Shown here piece by piece: positions 15,009 through 24,913 of a stretch of 64,000 bases of DNA (position 1 is the stretch's first letter; the number at the start of each line of letters is the position of its first letter). Location of the stretch: positions 1,741,001 through 1,805,000 of the forward strand of contig CM055318.2 in assembly GCA_029255685.2 (NCBI GenBank). Direction: 5' to 3'. The notes beneath the pieces were generated by a model that was not told where the DNA came from, made no database searches, and was given only the letters and a program-made list of their open reading frames with translations. A program made the translations under genes and the position numbers. The DNA comes from Silene conica (taxonomy: Eukaryota > Streptophyta > Magnoliopsida > Caryophyllales > Caryophyllaceae).

Positions 15009-15215
15009 CTTGTAGAAATATGTTTCTGCAAGAACTCCTGCAGAAGTCGCGTCCAGGGCTTCGATGCGGACTTCCTTCAGAAACGCCGCGCAGGTTCAGC
15101 AATTGAGGAGTCTTTGATATGACGTGCGTCAGTTCCAACAGATGCCCTCTTTATTGCATGTTAACCACCCGCCAACTGTCCACCATTAATTTCAAATTTC
15201 AAACTTACCTCCCCT

Positions 15216-15223
15216 ATTTAAAC
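15216..15223 (+). promoter_or_regulatory. TATA-like element of the antisense gene
   Basis: TATTTAAA lies about 160 bp before the start codon at 15382 and is followed by a pyrimidine-rich leader typical of plant 5' UTRs. It suggests that the antisense gene has its own promoter inside the retrotransposon. Confidence 0.45.
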
Positions 15224-15381
15224 CTCCCTTTACCCTCTTTACTTTTACCATTTACTTTTCTACCATCTACTCTTCCCCTTTCTCTTTCTTAATTCTTTCA
15301 ACTTCCGATCCTTCCAACTGTCACTGCTTCTCTTTTTACCAAGGTACCATTCTTTTCGCGACTTTTTCTTCAACATCTTTA

Positions 15382-17266
15382 ATGGCTGCGAATACCTTTT
15401 CTGCGCGTCCCCTACTGGCTAGCAAGTACCGTGTCGACTCGTGTTTTGCTTTGTTAGACCCTTCAGTGGTTGCGGACTTTTTTCCTTTTAAGGAGGCTGA
15501 TATGATTGTTCCCCGCCCTGGGCAGTTTCCTGATGCGCATTGCCCAGGGTGGACCACTTTTTATTTGTACCCCTTTTCCTTGGGCTTGTCTTTCCCATTT
15601 CCCCCTCTGGTGCAAGAATTTCTTCGGCACTCGAAACTTCCACTTTGGCAGTTAAATCCCCATGCCTGGAGGATTCTCCTTTCTTTGTCTGAATTGAGCA
15701 ACCGCTATTCCATCGACATCTCCTTAGGGGATTTAGCCCATTTTTACGCGGTCAGGAGCTTGGGTGACGCCCAATTTACCCTTCGGGCCCACTCCAAGAT
15801 TGACCTTCCTATTATCCTTCCGAAAAAGGCTAAGGACGCCGGTTGGTCCACCCAGTTCGTCTTCGTACGAGTGGACTCGCTCCCGGCGCCTGCTGAGTAC
15901 ATCTTCCAGGACCCCATCACAGATAGTAAAGGTACTGTGTGCTCTTTTTTGTTTTTCCGTTCTTGTTGCCACTCACGCCCTTACGCCTTTTTTCATGCAG
16001 GCGTGAAAGAATTAACTCCTTCAGCCGACCCCACTGAGATTTACAACAAGTTATTTGGGCTAGACGTCGACGCCCGTAGTTTCAACACCCTGTTCAGCCA
16101 AGAAGAGCCCGCAGAAATGTCTACCAGTTCGACCCAGACCAAGAAAACGCCCACGGAGCTGCTGGCCGAACGTAGGAAAATGATGCTAGTTTCATCGGTT
16201 AAGCCTTTATCCAAAAGGAAGTTGGAGCCCGGAGAATCCCTGCCTGTTCCGAAGAAGGCCGCCGTGTGCGCCCCTGCTGAGTCATCTCCCTCCGTTACCC
16301 CTTTTGGTCCTCCTCCTCCAGCCGTATCCTCCAGGACACGCCACAGAGCTTCCACCTCTACTGCTTTGGCCAAGAAATCTGCCGCCCCTATCATTGAGGA
16401 CCTAAGTGAGGACATCATCCGCCTGCCAGAGGGCTTTAGCTGCCAACTGGAGGAGGATCCTTGGCCTGCTATGGGTCGCCTGCTGACTCCAGGTTCTAAG
16501 GCAGCGTTGTCGGGCCAACCTTTGATGCCATTGTGGCGTCAGGCTGCGGAGGATATCTTCTCGGTAAGTTTCTTTCCTTCCCCTCCGTTCGTTTGTGCTC
16601 CCGTTTTGGTTGGCTGATGTCTTCCCTGGGCTCCCTTTTCAGGGCTTCCAGAAGGTGTTGATGGGGTGCAGCGAGACCGAGGTTGCACTTCGAGAGGCTG
16701 AGACCGGGCTGGACGCCGAGAGGGGGCTCAGCAGGAAGAAGGCAGAGGATTTGGCCCGCTGCCAGGCGAGGGTGAAGGAGCTTGAGGATGCCCTTGAGGA
16801 GCAGGGTAGGAAGAGAGCAGAAGAACTTGCTGAGTTGCGCAGGGAGAGGGACCAGGCCTTAGCGGAGCAGGGCGCGCGGTTGAGAGCCGTAGTGACCAAG
16901 AAGAAGAAGTTGTCCCAGCTGTTGTATAACATGACTACCTTCTCCGCCCTGGAGGCGAGAATATCCTGCATGGAAGAGTTTGGGAAGGGGGAGCATACTG
17001 CCTGGAGCTTGGAGGATGAGAGGAAACTCATGGAGCAGATGTTTCCGGTGCCTCCTGTGCTGCCGGACTTTTCTGATCTTAACCCCGATGGATCCCTCCG
17101 CTCTCCAATTCCCGGCTCTCCTGAGGTCCAGAGCGCCCCTCCAGGATCCCCTGTTCCGGTCCGCGTCTTTCAGGATCAGCTTGTTGATGTTGCTGCGGAG
17201 GCGGGCTCCTCTTCCACTCGGCACTCTGGTGGTGAGCAGGTCGAAAGGGAGGCTCCTGATGCTTAG
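15382..17266 (+). CDS. Retrotransposon antisense extra ORF, gypsy-type 'transposase' domain plus coiled coil, 3 exons
   Basis: This gene runs opposite to gag-pol, between pol and the 3' LTR. Two introns are supported: 15932-16000 (69 nt, GT...TTTTTTCATGCAG, in frame so the ORF also reads through) and 16564-16642 (79 nt, GTAAGT...CCCTTTTCAG). The second joins two frames: ...AEDIFS|GFQKVL.... Exons 15382-15931, 16001-16563 and 16643-17266 encode 578 aa. The N-terminal part (about 50-150), with FYLYPFSLGLSFPFPPLVQEF then LNPHAWRILLSLSELSN, resembles the plant 'putative gypsy type transposon' domain (Pfam Transposase_28). The middle is basic and Ser/Pro-rich, with a nuclear-signal-like KRK. About 400-490 forms a Glu/Arg-rich coiled coil. 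The tail is acidic and Pro-rich. Tat-lineage elements are known to carry such extra ORFs. Their function is unknown, and I see no catalytic motif. Confidence 0.75.
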
Positions 17267-17945
17267 TTTCTGCGCCCTTGGTGGCATCCTGATTTAGTTG
17301 TTTTGTTGCTCGTTTTGTTGGCTGGGCTAGTGCCCTGAATATTCTGTGCCCTGGGCCCTGCGTGGTGGGCCTTTATTTGCTTTTGTTTTTCTTTGGTACT
17401 TTGAACTCCTTCCTGGGTGATCCCAGGGATTTTTGGCAGCCGTTTGTGCTGCCTTTTTAAGTATGCGTCTGTGGGCGCTTTTTATGCTCTGCGTGTTTCT
17501 CTTTTTATTTTCTGTTTGTGCATGCTCGTGTATTTTTTGGCCATGTGTGGGTGCTGGCTTCAGGGTATACCCATCTCAGTCAGAGGCTGCCAGGCTTTCG
17601 TGAGTGCTAGGTATTGTGGGCGACAGTGTCCCAGCTGCTTGTACTTTGCCGTACTCACGCAATGTTTCGTTTTTTTTTTTTTTGAGTGTGACTTGACTCA
17701 GGTTTTTGAGTGATAGCATTCTGCAAGTATTCATGATAAAAAATACCTCGAATATATTCTCATTGATCGCCAAATTGTTTCTGTTTTTCGAATAATTCCC
17801 TCAGGATGGCTGGATCCTGGGGGTGATACATTGGGGTATGACTTAAAGTACGAAATGTTTAAACATAGAATAAGTAAGTAAATACCCTAGGATTAGGATG
17901 TAGATTCTGGGCGCGGATTCTGAAAGTTCATCCCAGTCTGCTCCC
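17267..17945. other. Retrotransposon spacer between antisense ORF and pol
   Basis: This probably holds the 3' ends of the two converging transcription units, the antisense gene from the left and gag-pol from the right. T-rich runs (for example 17668-17682) and short chance open frames are present. No further gene is seen. Confidence 0.5.
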
Positions 17946-20900
17946 TTACACGTGATACTTCTTTAGGTGAAGGATATTCCAGGGTCTGGGCACCATTTTC
18001 CCTTCCATATCCGTCAGTCTGTAGGACCCACTTCCCGTTGCACTTTCCACCTGGTAGGGCCCCTCCCAATTGTAGGCAAACTTTCCGGCACTTGTATTCT
18101 TTGTATTCTGGAATACTTTTCTGAGGACTAGGTCTCCTACCTGGAGGGTCCTGATCTTCACATTCTTGTTGTAACTCCTTGCCACCATTTGTTTGTAGGC
18201 GGCCATTCTGATGGCAGCGCTGGTTCTGAGCTCATCTATCGTGTCCAGGCTGCTGGCCATTTCTGTCTGATTGCGCTCTTCTGTTAGGCAGCCGTACCTC
18301 TGTGTTGGTACTTTTACCTCTGCTGGGATGACAGCTTCTGCTCCGAACACTAGGCTGAATGGGGTTTGGCCCGTTGCTGTCTTTGGGGTGGTCCTGTCAG
18401 ACCAGAGAACTAAGGGCAACTCGTCTGCCCACTTTCCTCCAGCTTCCTCCAGTCTTCTTTTCATGTTGTCCATGACTATCCTGTTGCTGGATTCTGCCTG
18501 GCCATTCGTCTGGGGGTACCTGGGGGCAGCTTTTAGTAGGGTGATATTCCAACTAGCACAAAATGCTTCGGTTTTGTTAGATATGAACTGTGAGCCGTTG
18601 TCACATACTATTTCAGAGGGTATACCGAATCTGCAGATTATGTTTCGTTTAAGGAAAGATATCACCTGATTTTCTGTGATCTGGGGGAAGGCTTCTGCTT
18701 CTATCCATTTGGAGAAGTAGTCTGTTAGTGCGAGCATGTAGGTTCTGTTCCCAGGTGCTCTGGGCAGTGGTCCTACTATGTCCATTCCCCATTTCATGAA
18801 CGGCCATGGCGATATGATCGGGTGCAGAGGTTCAGCGGGCTGATGCGTGACAGGGGCGTGTTTCTGGCAGGCTTCACATTTCTTGGCCAGTTCTACGGCA
18901 TCTCTTCGTATCGTCGGCCAGAAGTATCCCATTCTGATTGCTTTGTTGGATAAGCTCTTGCCCCCTGCATGATTTCCGCAGTCTCCGCTGTGGAGATCGT
19001 GCAAGACTGTCTGTGCCTCTTTGTCGCCCAGACACCTTAGGTAGGGTCCTGCGAGCGATTTCCTGAACAGCACACCATCTATTAGTATGAATCTGGAAGC
19101 TTTCATTTTGAATCCCCTTACCTCTTTTTTGTCAGCCGGTAGGGTTCCGTCTGTCAGCCATTTCTGGTAGGGTGACCTCCAATCCTCTGGCTGCTCCGCG
19201 GTGTTGCTGAGGACGCCTAATCCTGCTTCCCATTGGGTGCTGGAGTTTTCAACTTCTCGGTCTTCCTGGGAAGTTGAGGGTTCCAGCACGTGGGTGATGG
19301 GGATTGAGGAGATGTCTCCGGGCTTGAATGTTGCCCCCAGGTTAGCCAGCGCGTCTGCTTCTGCGTTCTGCTCCCTGGGGATTTGCTCTATTTTGAAGGT
19401 AATGAACCTTGCCTGTCTGTCTTTGACTACTTCCAGGTATGCTGCCATCCTGGGGTCTTTGGCTTCGTACTCACCGTTGATATGATTTACTATGAGCTGC
19501 GAGTCACTGAACGCCTGCAGGTATCTGACTTTGAGATCCAGGGCCAGTTGGAATCCCTGGATCAAGGCCTCGTATTCTGCTACATTGTTGGTTGCTGGAA
19601 ACTCGCATCGTACTGCCTGCACGATCATATCTCCCTGAGGGGACCTGAGTACCATTCCTACCCCCGCTCCTCTGCTGTTGGAGGCTCCATCTACATGCAG
19701 CGTCCAGCAATTTTCCTCAGAGTCCATTTCTGGGGGCAGGATTTCTTTGGCTGCTTCCTTTTCCATACCTGGGCTGAAATCAGAGACAAAGTCTGCAAGG
19801 GCTTGCGATTTTATCGCGGTTCTTGTTTCAAATTTTAGGTCGTAGCTGCTCAGGTGGACTGACCATTTGGACATTCTTCCAGAAAGTTCTGGTTTACTCA
19901 ATATGGGTCTCAGGGGGTAGCTAGTTAAGACGGATATAGAGTGAGACTCGAAGTAAGGTCTCAGTTTGTATGAAGCTGTAACTAAAGCAAGGACGAGTTT
20001 TTCAGGAGCGGTGTACCTGGTCTCTGCAGGTAGCAGAGACTTACTGATGTAGTAGACTGGATGCTGGGTCCCTTCGTGCTCTCGCACCAGTACCGCACTT
20101 ACTGCTACTTCGGTTACTGATAGGTATAAGTACAGCGGCTCCCCCTGCTCTGGTTTGGATAGGAGTGGTGGGGAGCTGAGGTACTTCTTCAGATCTGTGA
20201 ACGCCTGCTCGTGCTCCTCTGTCCACTCAAATCTCTTGCTTTTCCGTAGTATGTCATAAAATAATCGGCATCTGTCGGAAGATCTGGAGATGAACCTATT
20301 CAAGGCTGCCACCCTGCCGGTCAATTTCTGCACATCTTTTGGCTTCTGGGGGGACTCTAGTTGTAGGAGCGCTTTGATCTGCTCACTGCTTGCCTCGATT
20401 CCCCTTTGCGTGACCATATACCCCAGGAACTTCCCGCTGGAGACTCCGAACGTGCATTTGGAGGGATTCAGCTTCATCTGGTACTTCCTCAGGATGCTGA
20501 AGGTTTCTTCTAGATGCTGGGTGTGTTGGCTGGCTGCTTTGGACTTGACAACCATGTCGTCTATGTAGACTTCCATGGTTTTGCCAATTTGCTCTTTGAA
20601 CATCATGTTCACCAGCCTTTGATATGTGGATCCTGCATTTTTTAAACCGAATGGCATAACGTTATAACAGTAGATACCTCTTTCAGACCTGAATGCCGTC
20701 TTTTCTTGGTCTTCCGGATGCATTTTGATCTGGTTGTATCCGCTCCAGGCGTCCAGGAATGTGAGCATTTCATGGCCTGCGGTTGCATCCACCATTGCAT
20801 CTATGTGCGGTAGGGGGAACGGGTCTTTAGGGCACGCCTTGTTGAGGTCGGTGAAGTCCACACACACCCTCCACTTTCCGTTCTTTTTGGGGACCACTAC

Positions 20901-21278
20901 CACGTTGGATAGCCATTCCGGGTAGGTTACTTCCCTTATCTTTCCTGCGGCCAGGAGGTCGTCCACCTCCTGGTTTATCACCTGGTTTCTTTCTGCGGTA
21001 AACTTTCTTCTCTTTTGCTGGACCGGCTTGTAGCCGGGGCTTACACTCAACCTGTGTGAAATTATACTTGGGTCTATCCCCACCATGTCCTCGTGGGACC
21101 ATGCAAAGCAGTCGATGTTAGCTTTTAACAAATTTAATAGTTCTGAGCGAACGGTACCTGTGCACTCTGCTCCCACCAGTACCTTTCTCTCTGGGTGCAG
21201 CGGGTCCAGGGGAATTTCCTCTACCTCCACTTGGGGAGGCTCTTCGTAGGTTCCCCTGACCTGCTTTGCCTGTGATTG
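17946..21278 (-). CDS. pol: Ty3/gypsy pol polyprotein: RT, RNase H, second RNase H, integrase
   Basis: The frame is uninterrupted from the codon after the gag-pro UAG (21278) to the stop at 17946. There is no need for an internal start; the first Met is at 21230. Numbering from that Met, the reverse transcriptase spans about 80-260 with the catalytic YIDDMVVKS at 222-230. The RT-linked RNase H follows at about 330-480. A second RNase H of plant/archaeal type starts at HVDGAS (about 513) and keeps the DSQLIV and ADALA motifs. The integrase has an H-H-C-C zinc finger (HDLHSGDCGNH...CEACQKH) and a DDE core (MDIVGP, CDNGSQ, GQAESSNR). It ends with a GPY-like segment, with no chromodomain. This order is diagnostic of the Tat lineage. 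No frameshift or internal stop is seen, so the copy is potentially functional if the upstream UAG is read through. Confidence 0.94.
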   Translation of the reverse strand, partial: QSQAKQVRGTYEEPPQVEVEEIPLDPLHPERKVLVGAECTGTVRSELLNLLKANIDCFAWSHEDMVGIDPSIISHRLSVSPGYKPVQQKRRKFTAERNQVINQEVDDLLAAGKIREVTYPEWLSNVVVVPKKNGKWRVCVDFTDLNKACPKDPFPLPHIDAMVDATAGHEMLTFLDAWSGYNQIKMHPEDQEKTAFRSERGIYCYNVMPFGLKNAGSTYQRLVNMMFKEQIGKTMEVYIDDMVVKSKAASQHTQHLEETFSILRKYQMKLNPSKCTFGVSSGKFLGYMVTQRGIEASSEQIKALLQLESPQKPKDVQKLTGRVAALNRFISRSSDRCRLFYDILRKSKRFEWTEEHEQAFTDLKKYLSSPPLLSKPEQGEPLYLYLSVTEVAVSAVLVREHEGTQHPVYYISKSLLPAETRYTAPEKLVLALVTASYKLRPYFESHSISVLTSYPLRPILSKPELSGRMSKWSVHLSSYDLKFETRTAIKSQALADFVSDFSPGMEKEAAKEILPPEMDSEENCWTLHVDGASNSRGAGVGMVLRSPQGDMIVQAVRCEFPATNNVAEYEALIQGFQLALDLKVRYLQAFSDSQLIVNHINGEYEAKDPRMAAYLEVVKDRQARFITFKIEQIPREQNAEADALANLGATFKPGDISSIPITHVLEPSTSQEDREVENSSTQWEAGLGVLSNTAEQPEDWRSPYQKWLTDGTLPADKKEVRGFKMKASRFILIDGVLFRKSLAGPYLRCLGDKEAQTVLHDLHSGDCGNHAGGKSLSNKAIRMGYFWPTIRRDAVELAKKCEACQKHAPVTHQPAEPLHPIISPWPFMKWGMDIVGPLPRAPGNRTYMLALTDYFSKWIEAEAFPQITENQVISFLKRNIICRFGIPSEIVCDNGSQFISNKTEAFCASWNITLLKAAPRYPQTNGQAESSNRIVMDNMKRRLEEAGGKWADELPLVLWSDRTTPKTATGQTPFSLVFGAEAVIPAEVKVPTQRYGCLTEERNQTEMASSLDTIDELRTSAAIRMAAYKQMVARSYNKNVKIRTLQVGDLVLRKVFQNTKNTSAGKFAYNWEGPYQVESATGSGSYRLTDMEGKMVPRPWNILHLKKYHV

Positions 21279-21281
21279 CTA
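21279..21281 (-). promoter_or_regulatory. In-frame UAG between gag-pro and pol, UAG-CAA-UCA readthrough-type context
   Basis: Gag-pro and pol lie in the same frame and are divided only by this amber codon. The following six bases, CAATCA, fit the CAR-YYA consensus of the tobamovirus-type plant readthrough signal. Either this sets the Gag:Pol ratio, or it is a CAG-to-TAG change in this copy that happens to look like a signal. Confidence 0.5.
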
Positions 21282-23873
21282 TGCTGGGGGAGGAGTGGCT
21301 GTAGGCTTGAGTGCCACCTTGTAACAGCTCCTGGCTTCTTCCTGGTTTCCTCTTATGGTCTGGACTCCCCATGGTGTAGGGAATTTGAGGCACTGGTGGT
21401 AGGATGATGGGATAGCTTTCATATCATGTATCCACGGCCTGCCCAGGATGACGTTGTAGGTGGAGGGACCGTCAATCACCAGGTACCTCACCTGCTTGTT
21501 GACTCCTCCGGCGTAGGTCGGGATCATGATTTCTCCGAGTGAGTGCTTCGTTTCTCCGCTGAATCCCACCAGTGGAACCGCCTTTCTGACTAGGTCTGCT
21601 TCCCCAAATCCCATACTTTTCAGCGTCTCTAACATGATGATATTGACTGAACTCCCCGTGTCCACCAGGATCTTCTTTACCCGGCAGTTCCCTATGGACA
21701 GGGTGATGATCAGGGCGTCATCATGGTACTCAGCACCCTCTTCTGCATCCGTTTCGTCGAAGCTGACGACCGGTAGATCCTGGGCGCTGATCCTGCACGA
21801 GGATTCTGGCCTGTCTCCTTTAACTCGGGTGGCGTGCCTCTTGGCTGCGGAATAGGTAAGTCCGCACAGCTCCGAGCCCCCTGTTATCACGTTAATAGTT
21901 CTAGTGCAAAGAGGGGGACTAGAGGGTGCTACCTGGCGAGTCGCGTTCACCTTGGTTCCTTTTGGCAAGATGTGGTTCAGATTACCTTGCTCGTACTGAT
22001 ACCGGACTTCTTTCCTGAGGGTGATGCAATCTTCCGTTGTATGCCCGATATCTTCGTTGTGGAAGTCACACCTTAGGTTGGTGTCCCTTCCGTCCTTGCT
22101 TCTTTCCTCTGCCCGCTTCTTGGGCCATTTCACCTTTTCTCCCAACTCCTTTAGCGCTTTGATTAGTCCTGCAAGATTAACAGCGAAACCGTACTCTTGT
22201 ACCCTTGGCGGCAGATTTGGGTCATTCTTCCAGTTTTTTCCCCCAGAAACTTTATGCACCGGCCTGTTGTAGGGTTTGGATTTCTCCTGCCTGTCTGCTG
22301 CTGGTGCCTTCCTGCTGGTGGATGCGGAGCCGCAACTGATCCTCCTGGGCCCTGCATCCTCTTCCAGTCGGATGGCATCCAACGCCTTTTGCTGAACCTG
22401 AGCGTAGGCCGTGCATGGCCATTTGGTGAGCTCTTTGTATAGGTCGGAGGCCTGGGGTAGCCCCCAGCGAAAGGCGTGGATGGCGGCTTTCTCCTCGCAA
22501 TGGGGAATGGACACCATTTCCCTGTTGAATCTGGCCAGGTAGTCTCTGGTGGATTCTGCATCGCCTTGCTGGATCTCGTAGAGGTCGCTGCTCTGCTTCT
22601 CTGGCCTCCTACTGCTGGCGAACTGCTGGTTGAACGCGTTCACCAGATCTGCAAAGCTGGACATGCTGGAGTTGGGCAGAGTCACAAACCATTGAAGGGC
22701 GGCTCCTGAGAGAGTGGACCCGAATCCTTTACACATGCATGCCTCTTTCAGGGAGCCTGAGGCCGTGACCACCATCATTTTCTGCTTATATTGGTTGATG
22801 TGGTCTATCGGGTCAGCTGTTCCATCGTAGCTGGTCATGTTTGGCGGAGTGAATCCCTTGGGTACATCTACTGAGACGATATTGTGGGTGAATGGCGAGT
22901 CTGCGTAGCTGTCTGGGGCCGCTTTCTCCAGGGGCCTTGGCATTCCTGGGATGCGGCTGACTAAGTCCCACAGCTCCTTGTACTGGTGCTCCCATGGATT
23001 CGGTCCTGCAAGAGGGTTAGCGAAATTCCAAGGGGTGGTATGGGTGAGTGGTGCGTACCCTGGTGCTCCTGGTGTCTGGCCGACCATGGGCTGGCAGAGT
23101 GCCTGATGATTCATTGGCACGGTGTGCACTATTGACGGCGTCTGCTGGATGGGATATCCCGATGAGCCAGCCCCCAGCGGAGGTGGTTGCCTTGCTGATG
23201 ACCCTTCCCCTTGTGCCCAGACTGAGGTCGGGGTGAAAAAAGGTCCTGCATTACCATGTTGGTTAGTGATAATAGGTGGCCTTACAGATTCGTTACCTGG
23301 GGCCCCCGTTTGAGGTGGTGGCGAATCTAGGTTGATGGAGAGGTAACCCAAGCCTGTCGGAGTGATTCTTCCTGGAGGTGCGACCCCGGAGAGGTCCAGT
23401 CTGGTGACTATTTCGCTGGGAATCGCCCTGCTCTCTGGGAGTCTTGGGATTCCTGCCTCTGCGCCTGGATTTCTGCTGGAGCGCGGAGGTAGATTCTGAG
23501 CCGTTGCTAACTTTCTGAGTTCCTGATTGTCCTTCCTTAAGCCGTCGACTGCCTGGTGGAGGGTAAATATCCCTTCCATCATCGTCTTCCACATGGCTGG
23601 GGTGGGAACATCCGCCGGGTTTGAGCTGGCCGCTGCGCCGCTGTTGGTGACGCCTGATTGCGCCTGAGGAGTGCTAACAGCGAGGGGGGTGCTGACCGCT
23701 GGAGGAGCGCTGACTACTGGAGGAGCGCTGACTACTGGAGGAGCGCTGACCACGGGAGCACTGACCACTGTGGGAGTGCTGACCGCAGTGGATTTGGAGG
23801 AGCACTGACCACTGTGGGTCTCTGTTGCCACCGGGATGGGTTGCGAGGTTGCTTGAGGAGTTGGGTTTGTCAT
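21279..23873 (-). CDS. gag: Ty3/gypsy gag-protease polyprotein
   Basis: This 864-aa frame starts MTNPTPQATSQPIPV. The first 100 residues are Pro/Ser/Val-rich with a repeated SAPPV unit encoded by an 18-bp minisatellite (about 23690-23760). The retrotransposon Gag domain lies around 350-480, with LQWFVTLPNSSMSSFADLVN and then ESTRDYLARFNREM. A zinc-knuckle-like CDFHNEDIGHTTEDC follows near 600, with His in place of the second Cys as in other Tat elements. The aspartic protease begins near 735 with ILVDTGSSVNII and continues to a VILGRPWIH motif. The product packages the RNA and processes the polyprotein. Translation stops at the UAG at 21279-21281; pol continues in the same frame. Confidence 0.93.
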   Translation of the reverse strand: MTNPTPQATSQPIPVATETHSGQCSSKSTAVSTPTVVSAPVVSAPPVVSAPPVVSAPPAVSTPLAVSTPQAQSGVTNSGAAASSNPADVPTPAMWKTMMEGIFTLHQAVDGLRKDNQELRKLATAQNLPPRSSRNPGAEAGIPRLPESRAIPSEIVTRLDLSGVAPPGRITPTGLGYLSINLDSPPPQTGAPGNESVRPPIITNQHGNAGPFFTPTSVWAQGEGSSARQPPPLGAGSSGYPIQQTPSIVHTVPMNHQALCQPMVGQTPGAPGYAPLTHTTPWNFANPLAGPNPWEHQYKELWDLVSRIPGMPRPLEKAAPDSYADSPFTHNIVSVDVPKGFTPPNMTSYDGTADPIDHINQYKQKMMVVTASGSLKEACMCKGFGSTLSGAALQWFVTLPNSSMSSFADLVNAFNQQFASSRRPEKQSSDLYEIQQGDAESTRDYLARFNREMVSIPHCEEKAAIHAFRWGLPQASDLYKELTKWPCTAYAQVQQKALDAIRLEEDAGPRRISCGSASTSRKAPAADRQEKSKPYNRPVHKVSGGKNWKNDPNLPPRVQEYGFAVNLAGLIKALKELGEKVKWPKKRAEERSKDGRDTNLRCDFHNEDIGHTTEDCITLRKEVRYQYEQGNLNHILPKGTKVNATRQVAPSSPPLCTRTINVITGGSELCGLTYSAAKRHATRVKGDRPESSCRISAQDLPVVSFDETDAEEGAEYHDDALIITLSIGNCRVKKILVDTGSSVNIIMLETLKSMGFGEADLVRKAVPLVGFSGETKHSLGEIMIPTYAGGVNKQVRYLVIDGPSTYNVILGRPWIHDMKAIPSSYHQCLKFPTPWGVQTIRGNQEEARSCYKVALKPTATPPPA

Positions 23874-23932
23874 TTTTGAGAGTTTTCTTGAGGGTTTTAG
23901 GATTTGATGTTTTTTGGTTGAATAATCACTAT

Positions 23933-23951
23933 AGCCCCACGGTGGGCGCCA
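23933..23951 (-). other. Primer-binding site for tRNA-Lys
   Basis: The minus strand here reads TGGCGCCCACCGTGGGGCT, three bases after the 5' LTR. It complements the 3' end of a plant tRNA-Lys (CCA plus the acceptor and T-arm). About 60 bp of untranslated leader follow before gag. Confidence 0.85.
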
Positions 23952-23954
23952 AAA

Positions 23955-24590
23955 TGTTTAGGTCAAAATTTACCTAAGGTAGTTTTTATGAGGTTATAAT
24001 GATTTCAAGCCAAGGTTATAGTTGAATAGACGAATTAAATGTGTTTGCTAAGTAAGAAGAAGAAGTGTAATGAAGAAGAGAATTGATCACGCAGAAACCC
24101 CTCGGGGAAAAACTGCGGGAGGGATGTTTCCTCCAAGTTTCTACTAGAATTATCCTTCAGAGAGTGACTGTGAGTACAAGTGTTTTGCTTTTTCTTAGTG
24201 TTGTATGTATGCTAGGTAAGATAATGAATGAATGTTCTATGCACAATGTTTACATATTTATACAAGTCTTAGAGCTATTGACCGTTGGATTTAGGTCTAA
24301 TCCAACGGATCTTTCTTCTCTTCTTTGCCTATTTCGGGTGCTCTCCTTCTACTCGCTTTTTCTGACGGAGGCTGGCTGTGTGGCCATTTCAGGCAATCTC
24401 GAGTTCCGCTTTCCTTGGACTTTTCTTCCTTCTCGTTCCTGCCGCCCTCTTCCTTCCTTTACAATCTTCTTTTTGTATTGACTTACTACCTCCTTTGCTT
24501 TATTGACTTTGGTATCCAATGCATGCTTTTCCTCCAATCAAATAGTGCTATGTGTTGACCTATAAAAATGGTGATTTTTAGGGTATAACA
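23955..24590 (-). repeat. 5' LTR of the retrotransposon
   Basis: This 636-bp TG...CA LTR carries the element's promoter. On the minus strand a TATA-like TGTATAAATA lies at about 24255-24264. It differs from the other LTR only at 23975 and 24549 by eye. Confidence 0.95.
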
Positions 24591-24595
24591 CTTAC
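24591..24595. repeat. Target-site duplication (right), CTTAC
   Basis: This is an exact repeat of 14355-14359 on the far side of the element. Confidence 0.9.
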
Positions 24596-24913
24596 CATAA
24601 ATTTTAACACTATGGTAATAACATCGTACATATATAAATACAATGAGGTGATATGCTATTAGTGTATTATTATGATAATGTTATTATTGTTGTATATACA
24701 GTCTAGACGGAGTAGGTATATATTTAACTTTGGCTAATATAAAGGTGCTATTTGGTAAACAATAGAAGCTTTTTTTGGTGATTTAATCACCAGTTTTGAC
24801 TATTATATTAAATTAGAAAATCAAGAAACGGTGTTTGATAATTAACAAATTATAGGATAACTAGAATAATATGTTATCAGAGTATATTATTTAATAAACA
24901 CATAAAAATAGTA

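Larger units (their letters stand above)
14360..24590 (-). mobile_element. Complete Tat-lineage Ty3/gypsy LTR retrotransposon (10.2 kb)
   Basis: The element is on the minus strand with two 636-bp LTRs (14360-14995 as 3' LTR, 23955-24590 as 5' LTR), a CTTAC duplication, a tRNA-Lys primer-binding site, gag-pro, pol and a polypurine tract. The order RT, RNase H, a second plant-type RNase H and then integrase without a chromodomain, plus an additional antisense gene between pol and the 3' LTR, is the Tat pattern (Grande/Retand/Ogre relatives). The two LTRs differ at only two positions that I can find (14380/23975 and 14954/24549). Apart from one in-frame UAG between gag-pro and pol, all frames are intact, so it may be recently active. 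Confidence 0.95.

Noticed and set aside
15932..16000. Coding sequence through intron 1 of the antisense gene (frame stays open)
   Set aside because: The 69-nt segment is bounded by GT and a pyrimidine-rich CAG, and its translation is Cys/Phe-rich, unlike the flanks. Intron is more likely, though retention is possible.
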